From NCBI GenBank assembly GCA_903933395.1, contig CAIZKA010000475.1, forward strand, positions 1-8,610: a stretch of 8,610 bases of DNA. The letters run 5' to 3'. Shown in pieces: positions 5,442-8,610 of this stretch; positions within the stretch are counted from its first letter, which is position 1; every line of letters starts with the position of its first letter. The notes under the pieces are model-generated. The model worked only from the letters and a program-made list of their open reading frames with translations, did no database searches and had not been told where the DNA came from. The position numbers and the translations under genes are program-made. This DNA comes from an uncultured beta proteobacterium (lineage in GTDB: Bacteria > Pseudomonadota > Gammaproteobacteria > Burkholderiales > Rhodocyclaceae).

Positions 5442-6104
5442 ATGACTGGTCTCGGTAAACCGCTTGCCGGAATTGTATTGGCGGTACTCGCCACCACAAC
5501 CCTTGCCGCAGGAAATCCGGAGGCCGGCCAGCAAAAGGCAGCGGCCTGCGTCGGCTGTCACGGCGCCGATGGCAATAGCGTGGCGCTGCCCCCCCCGGCG
5601 GAGCCCTGGCCCAAGTTGGCCGGACAGGTGCCCGAATACATTGCCAAGCAGCTTCACGACTTCAAGTCGGGCCGTCGCAGCAATGGGCAGATGTCGCCGA
5701 TGGCGCAGTCCGTTTCCGAAGCAGACATTGCCGACATCGCCGCCTATTTCGCGCGACAGAAAATAAAGCCCGGCGAAACCGGGAGCAGCGAATCCATGGC
5801 GATCGGCGAAAAAATATTTTTCAAGGGCAAAGGACGTCCGGATGTTGTCGCGGCTTGCGTTGGCTGCCACGGCCTCGGTGGCGTGGGCAACAAGAACTGG
5901 AGTAAATTGATGGCCAATCAGCCGGCGGTACTTGCGCCGGCGATCGGCGGTCAGCATGCGAGTTACCTTGTAAAACAGCTGAAGGACTACAAGGACGGCA
6001 AACGCACCAATGACGCAGCCCAGGTCATGCGGAACATCGCAGCACGCATGAGCAGTCAGGAGATCGAGGCCGTTGCCGTGTATGTGGCAACCCTGAGTCC
6101 ATAA
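5442..6104 (+). CDS. Diheme cytochrome c4, periplasmic
   Basis: Cytochrome c4 is a soluble or loosely membrane-bound periplasmic electron carrier made of two fused class I cytochrome c domains. It often hands electrons from the bc1 complex to terminal oxidases. The 220-residue product has a Sec signal (about 1-23, cleavage near TLAAG). Two heme sites follow, C36-V-G-C-H40 and C139-V-G-C-H143, with distal methionines M84 (QMSPM) and most likely M196. The domains are internally similar, each ending in an alanine-rich helix after the methionine. The ATG at 5442 has a GGAGGA six bases upstream, the best ribosome site in the window. It is divergent from the oxidase operon, sharing its upstream region, which makes it a candidate donor to that CuA site (inference). 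A run of eight C at 5589-5596 is in frame and does not disrupt the protein. Confidence 0.93.
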   Translation: MTGLGKPLAGIVLAVLATTTLAAGNPEAGQQKAAACVGCHGADGNSVALPPPAEPWPKLAGQVPEYIAKQLHDFKSGRRSNGQMSPMAQSVSEADIADIAAYFARQKIKPGETGSSESMAIGEKIFFKGKGRPDVVAACVGCHGLGGVGNKNWSKLMANQPAVLAPAIGGQHASYLVKQLKDYKDGKRTNDAAQVMRNIAARMSSQEIEAVAVYVATLSP

Positions 6105-6142
6105 GGACTGACTCCGTCAACGCCAAGTTATGCGGCGCGGCA

Positions 6143-6170
6143 GAGGCAGTTTGGGTTTCTCATTTGCCTC
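6143..6170. repeat. Inverted repeat between convergent genes, weak terminator candidate
   Basis: GAGGCA (6143-6148) and TGCCTC (6165-6170) can form a 6-bp stem with a 16-base loop in the gap between the convergent cytochrome c4 and the unknown membrane protein. No T-run follows on either strand and the loop is long, so intrinsic termination is doubtful. Nothing else was recognised in the 112-base gap. Confidence 0.2.
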
Positions 6171-6216
6171 GAAGGCTTGAATTTGCTCCGCCGGAATACC
6201 CGCGCTGCCGTTTCAG

Positions 6217-6849
6217 TCACGGCCTGATCGTCGTCGGCACCATCGGCGCCGCAACAGGCGGCACAATGGGCAGGCCCATCAAATGTGCCCATTCACGCGG
6301 ATGACTCATCCCCTTGGCGACATTTACTTTGACCTGGCGACGCCCACCTTCCTGTCCGGCCCGATCGGCTGGCGGGTTGGTGATGGCGGCCACGACCCGC
6401 GCTGTCCCTGACGCCAGATATGGGGCGTGGCAACCTGTAATCCGTCCCTCGGCATCCCGATCAAGCTTGGGCCACACGACGCCGGAACAGAATGAGTGGA
6501 TCGTCATGCAGCGCCCGCCATCGGCGGCGCATAAGTAAAGCGCCCAACTGTCATTGACGGCGACAATGACCGGCTCGGCCGCCTTTGGCACGTAGCGCGC
6601 ACCCGTAAGGAAATACAAGCCCAGTTCGGTCTGGACAATTGCCTGCGACAGCCGCGTATCGGTAACGCTGACCGGCGTTGCTGTCTGCGGCGTGGAACGA
6701 AGGGTGACTGGATGCCAACGCTGCCATAGCGATGTATTGTGCAGTCGCTGCTCGGCCGCGTACTCCAGCAATTGCCAACAAGTAATCAACAACAGAACAA
6801 CGCCTCCCGCCCAAAAGAAAGGTCGCTTGTCCAAGGGTTTTTCGTTCAA
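6217..6849 (-). CDS. Unrecognised single-pass membrane protein with four exported cysteines
   Basis: I do not recognise this 210-residue protein. A short charged N-terminus precedes one hydrophobic helix (about 11-28, followed by EYAAEQR). The remainder is soluble, so the product is probably an inner-membrane-anchored periplasmic protein. The central part contains C107, C114, C121 and C140 (the last in GCHAPY), spaced as if for disulfides or metal binding. GCH is not a CxxCH heme site. The C-terminus is rich in Pro, Ala and Val. The start is the TTG at 6849-6847 with GGGAG nine bases upstream; an in-frame TGA lies 51 bases before it with no better start between. It lies 81 nt after mpl on the same strand, so it may be in mpl's transcript, and it converges on cytochrome c4. 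The intact 633-base ORF with a coherent membrane topology argues that it is real. Confidence 0.65.
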   Translation of the reverse strand: MNEKPLDKRPFFWAGGVVLLLITCWQLLEYAAEQRLHNTSLWQRWHPVTLRSTPQTATPVSVTDTRLSQAIVQTELGLYFLTGARYVPKAAEPVIVAVNDSWALYLCAADGGRCMTIHSFCSGVVWPKLDRDAEGRITGCHAPYLASGTARVVAAITNPPADRAGQEGGRRQVKVNVAKGMSHPREWAHLMGLPIVPPVAAPMVPTTIRP

Positions 6850-6895
6850 GTTTTTGTACTCCCAAATGTTGGAAATGGAATCGCTCCATCCTTCC

Positions 6896-6913
6896 GGTCA
6901 ACCCATGGTCAAC
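6896..6913. repeat. Tandem GGTCAAC direct repeat, 11-bp period
   Basis: GGTCAAC occurs at 6896-6902 and 6907-6913, start to start 11 bp, in the 81-base gap between the mpl stop and the TTG start of the unknown membrane protein. On the minus strand it reads GTTGACC twice, so each copy also contains a TTGAC -35-like core. No good -10 sits at the right distance. It could be a regulator site for the downstream gene or chance. Confidence 0.25.
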
Positions 6914-6930
6914 GGGGCTTTCTTCCTGGG

Positions 6931-8280
6931 TCAGCCTGCCAGCGCCACCAGTAGTTTGTCATGAACCCCGCCGAAACCTCCGTTGCTCATCACCAGCACA
7001 TGATCCCCGGTGTGTGCGGCAGCGGCCACGGCGGCGACCAGGGTAGCCAGATCATCAAAGACCCGCGCCCGGTCGCCTAGCGGCGCCAAGGCCTCCGCCG
7101 CATCCCAACCGAGCTTGTTGGCGTAACAGAACACCGCATCAGCCTCGACCAGGCTGCCCGGCAGTTGCTCGTTCATCACGCCGAGTTTCATGGTGTTGGA
7201 ACGTGGCTCCAGTACCGCCAGAACTCGGCCAGCCCCCAACTTCTGGCGCAAGCCTTCCAGCGTGACGCGGATCGCCGTGGGATGGTGGGCGAAATCGTCG
7301 AGAACGGTGACACCGCGCACCGTGCCGCGCGTCTCCAGCCGCCGCTTGATGCCGCTGAAGCTTTCCAGCGCCCGCAGGCCGACCGCCACCGGCACGCCGG
7401 CATGCCGGGCGGCCGCCAAAGCCGCTACCGCGTTGGCCCGGTTATGGGCGCCTGCGAGGTCGAAGCGATTGACCCGGCCCTGGAGTTTGCCGCCAAGGCT
7501 CACCTCGAAGCCGCCCGAATCTCCCGCTTCGCCGGCCTGCCAGCCCTCCGCGCCATTGAACCATTCGACGGGAGTCCAGCAACCACGGGAGAGCACGCGC
7601 TTGAGCGAGGCCTCCTGCGCATTCGCGACAATCAGGCCATTGCTCGGCAAGGTTCTCACCAAATGATGAAATTGTGTCTCGATAGCAGCAATATCAACGA
7701 AGATGTCGGCATGATCGAACTCAAGATTGTTCAGGATCGCGGTGCGCGGCTGGTAATGCACGAATTTGGAGCGCTTGTCGCAGAAGGCGGTGTCGTACTC
7801 GTCGGCCTCGATGACAAAGAAAGGGGAATCCGTAAGCCGCGCCGATACGCCGAACCCTTGCGGCACGCCGCCCACCAGAAAGGAAGGATTCAGTCCGGCC
7901 TCTTCGAGAATCCAGGCCAGCAATGAAGTTGTCGTCGTCTTGCCGTGCGTACCGGCCACGCCCAGCACCCAGCGACCACGCAGGATGTTCTCGGCCAGCC
8001 ATTGCGGGCCGGAAACATAAGGCAGGTTGCGCTCAAGAACGGATTCGAGCAGTGGATTACCACGTGAAATCGCGTTGCCAACCACAAACAGATCCGGGTT
8101 CAGCGCGATCTGATCGGCGCCATAGCCTTCCACCAGATCGATGCCCTGCGCGCCGAGTTGCGTACTCATCGGCGGATAGACGTTGGCGTCGCAGCCGGTG
8201 ACGCGGTGCCCCGCAGCCCTTGCCAGCAGGGCGATGCCGCCCATGAAGGTGCCGCAGATACCAAGGATGTGAATATGCAT
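6931..8280 (-). CDS. mpl: UDP-N-acetylmuramate:L-Ala-gamma-D-Glu-meso-DAP ligase
   Basis: Mpl recycles peptidoglycan in the cytoplasm: it joins the salvaged tripeptide L-Ala-gamma-D-Glu-meso-diaminopimelate to UDP-MurNAc using ATP, bypassing MurC, MurD and MurE. The 449-residue product has the usual length and all three Mur-ligase domains. The N-terminal Rossmann-like UDP-binding domain begins HILGICGTFMGG (residues 4-15). The central ATPase has the P-loop G110-THGKTTT, EADEYD (158-163) and NNLEFDHADIF (184-194). The C-terminal domain follows GAHNRANAVAA and includes DDFAHHPTAI. The frame is open to 8439, but the ATG at 8280 is chosen because family homology begins immediately there; the upstream 53 residues look non-coding. 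Its ribosome site is weak. A downstream unknown gene follows at 81 nt, and a divergent small gene lies upstream. Confidence 0.96.
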   Translation of the reverse strand: MHIHILGICGTFMGGIALLARAAGHRVTGCDANVYPPMSTQLGAQGIDLVEGYGADQIALNPDLFVVGNAISRGNPLLESVLERNLPYVSGPQWLAENILRGRWVLGVAGTHGKTTTTSLLAWILEEAGLNPSFLVGGVPQGFGVSARLTDSPFFVIEADEYDTAFCDKRSKFVHYQPRTAILNNLEFDHADIFVDIAAIETQFHHLVRTLPSNGLIVANAQEASLKRVLSRGCWTPVEWFNGAEGWQAGEAGDSGGFEVSLGGKLQGRVNRFDLAGAHNRANAVAALAAARHAGVPVAVGLRALESFSGIKRRLETRGTVRGVTVLDDFAHHPTAIRVTLEGLRQKLGAGRVLAVLEPRSNTMKLGVMNEQLPGSLVEADAVFCYANKLGWDAAEALAPLGDRARVFDDLATLVAAVAAAAHTGDHVLVMSNGGFGGVHDKLLVALAG

Positions 8281-8355
8281 GTAGCGCCCAGTCGCCTTGA
8301 ATAGTGGAATAATGAGCCGAATTCTATCCCGCCAAGGGATACCGTCCGCCACCCT

Positions 8356-8375
8356 GCGGTTGCGGACGCAACCGC
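8356..8375. repeat. 9-bp-arm palindrome in the mpl divergent region
   Basis: GCGGTTGCG (8356-8364) and CGCAACCGC (8367-8375) are perfect inverted repeats separated by GA, placed between the divergent mpl and the gene starting at 8398. No T-run follows in either direction. As DNA it could be a dimeric regulator's operator. As RNA it would form a strong hairpin ending 22 bases before the plus-strand ATG. No clear -35/-10 pair was found around it; a TAGAAT box (minus strand, 8326-8321) lacks a convincing -35. Confidence 0.35.
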
Positions 8376-8397
8376 TCGCCACATTTGCCAAAGCACC

Positions 8398-8610
8398 ATG
8401 CCACGCCGCAAGCTTGCCTCTTCCGCATCCGGCAGTCACCTGCGCCGAGCCATCGCTACCGCAGCCGCACGCCTGATGGCCGAGGAAGGCATTGGCGACT
8501 ACGGCGCCGCCAAGCGCAAGGCGGCGCGCGGCTTGGGCGCATCCGAGGGAGAGGCGCTGCCCACCAACGAAGAGATCGAGACGGAGTTGCGGGCCTGGCA
8601 GTCGCTCTAC
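8398..8610 (+). CDS. Small conserved-looking protein of unknown function, 3' end missing
   Basis: The reading frame runs from the ATG at 8398 through 71 codons to the right edge without a stop. The product starts with a basic segment (MPRRKL), then a predicted helical stretch (RRAIATAAARLMAEEG) and an acidic region with PTNEEIETEL. There is no signal peptide or membrane helix in the visible part, so it is probably cytoplasmic. The combination of RLMAEEGI-DY-AKRKAA and the later NEEIE resembles an uncharacterised proteobacterial family I recall only vaguely, so no function is given. The upstream ribosome site is poor. It is divergent from mpl across a 117-base gap that contains the palindrome. 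Confidence 0.6.
   Translation, partial: MPRRKLASSASGSHLRRAIATAAARLMAEEGIGDYGAAKRKAARGLGASEGEALPTNEEIETELRAWQSLY

Noticed and set aside
5589..5596. Run of eight C in the cytochrome c4 gene as a possible frameshift
   Set aside because: The frame reads through correctly from the first heme site to the second, so there is no sign of an error.
6217..6849. Unknown membrane protein as a cytochrome c
   Set aside because: It has no CxxCH; the GCH at residues 139-141 lacks the partner cysteine at the needed spacing.
8281..8439. Longer mpl with 53 extra N-terminal residues
   Set aside because: Mpl homology begins at the ATG at 8280, and the extra stretch runs across the palindrome and the divergent gene start.

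Overview
The window is most likely betaproteobacterial chromosome. It is GC-rich and compact, with alternative GTG/TTG starts. It carries a heme O synthase with the NCLIEQ-type motif common in Betaproteobacteria, a diheme cytochrome c4, and a complete Mpl peptidoglycan-recycling ligase. The lineage assignment rests on motif memory, not a search.

Positions 1-5326 (minus strand, read right to left) form one tightly packed terminal-oxidase operon: cytochrome c oxidase subunit III (ctaE), a membrane-anchored SCO-like copper/thiol protein, subunit II (ctaC, CuA), subunit I (ctaD, heme a/a3-CuB), a second SCO protein, and heme O synthase (ctaB, cut by the window edge). Gaps are 13-55 nt or the genes overlap. 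So the operon codes for the catalytic core, two candidate copper-delivery proteins and the first enzyme of heme A synthesis. No ctaG/Cox11, surf1, ctaA or subunit IV gene lies inside the window.

The oxidase is the unusual part. Subunit I has the YSHPAVY (A2-type) signature and a complete D-pathway entrance, all six heme/CuB histidines and the active-site tyrosine. By manual alignment to A-type oxidases it lacks the K-pathway residues, and subunit II lacks the matching K-pathway glutamate. All three residues of the Mg/Mn site at the subunit I/II interface are also replaced, two in subunit I and one in subunit II. Paired changes in two separate genes suggest a distinct, co-evolved oxidase and not sequencing error.

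Positions 5327-5441 are a divergent control region with a candidate minus-strand promoter overlapping a 15-bp dyad. From it a periplasmic diheme cytochrome c4 (5442-6104, plus strand) is read away from the oxidase; it is a plausible electron donor to the CuA site.

Positions 6217-8280 (minus strand) hold mpl followed downstream by an unrecognised single-pass membrane protein with four exported-side cysteines. Divergent from mpl, and cut by the right edge, is a small plus-strand gene of unknown function (8398 onward). No stretch longer than 120 bases lacks a gene. No tRNA, rRNA, CRISPR array, insertion sequence or phage gene was seen.
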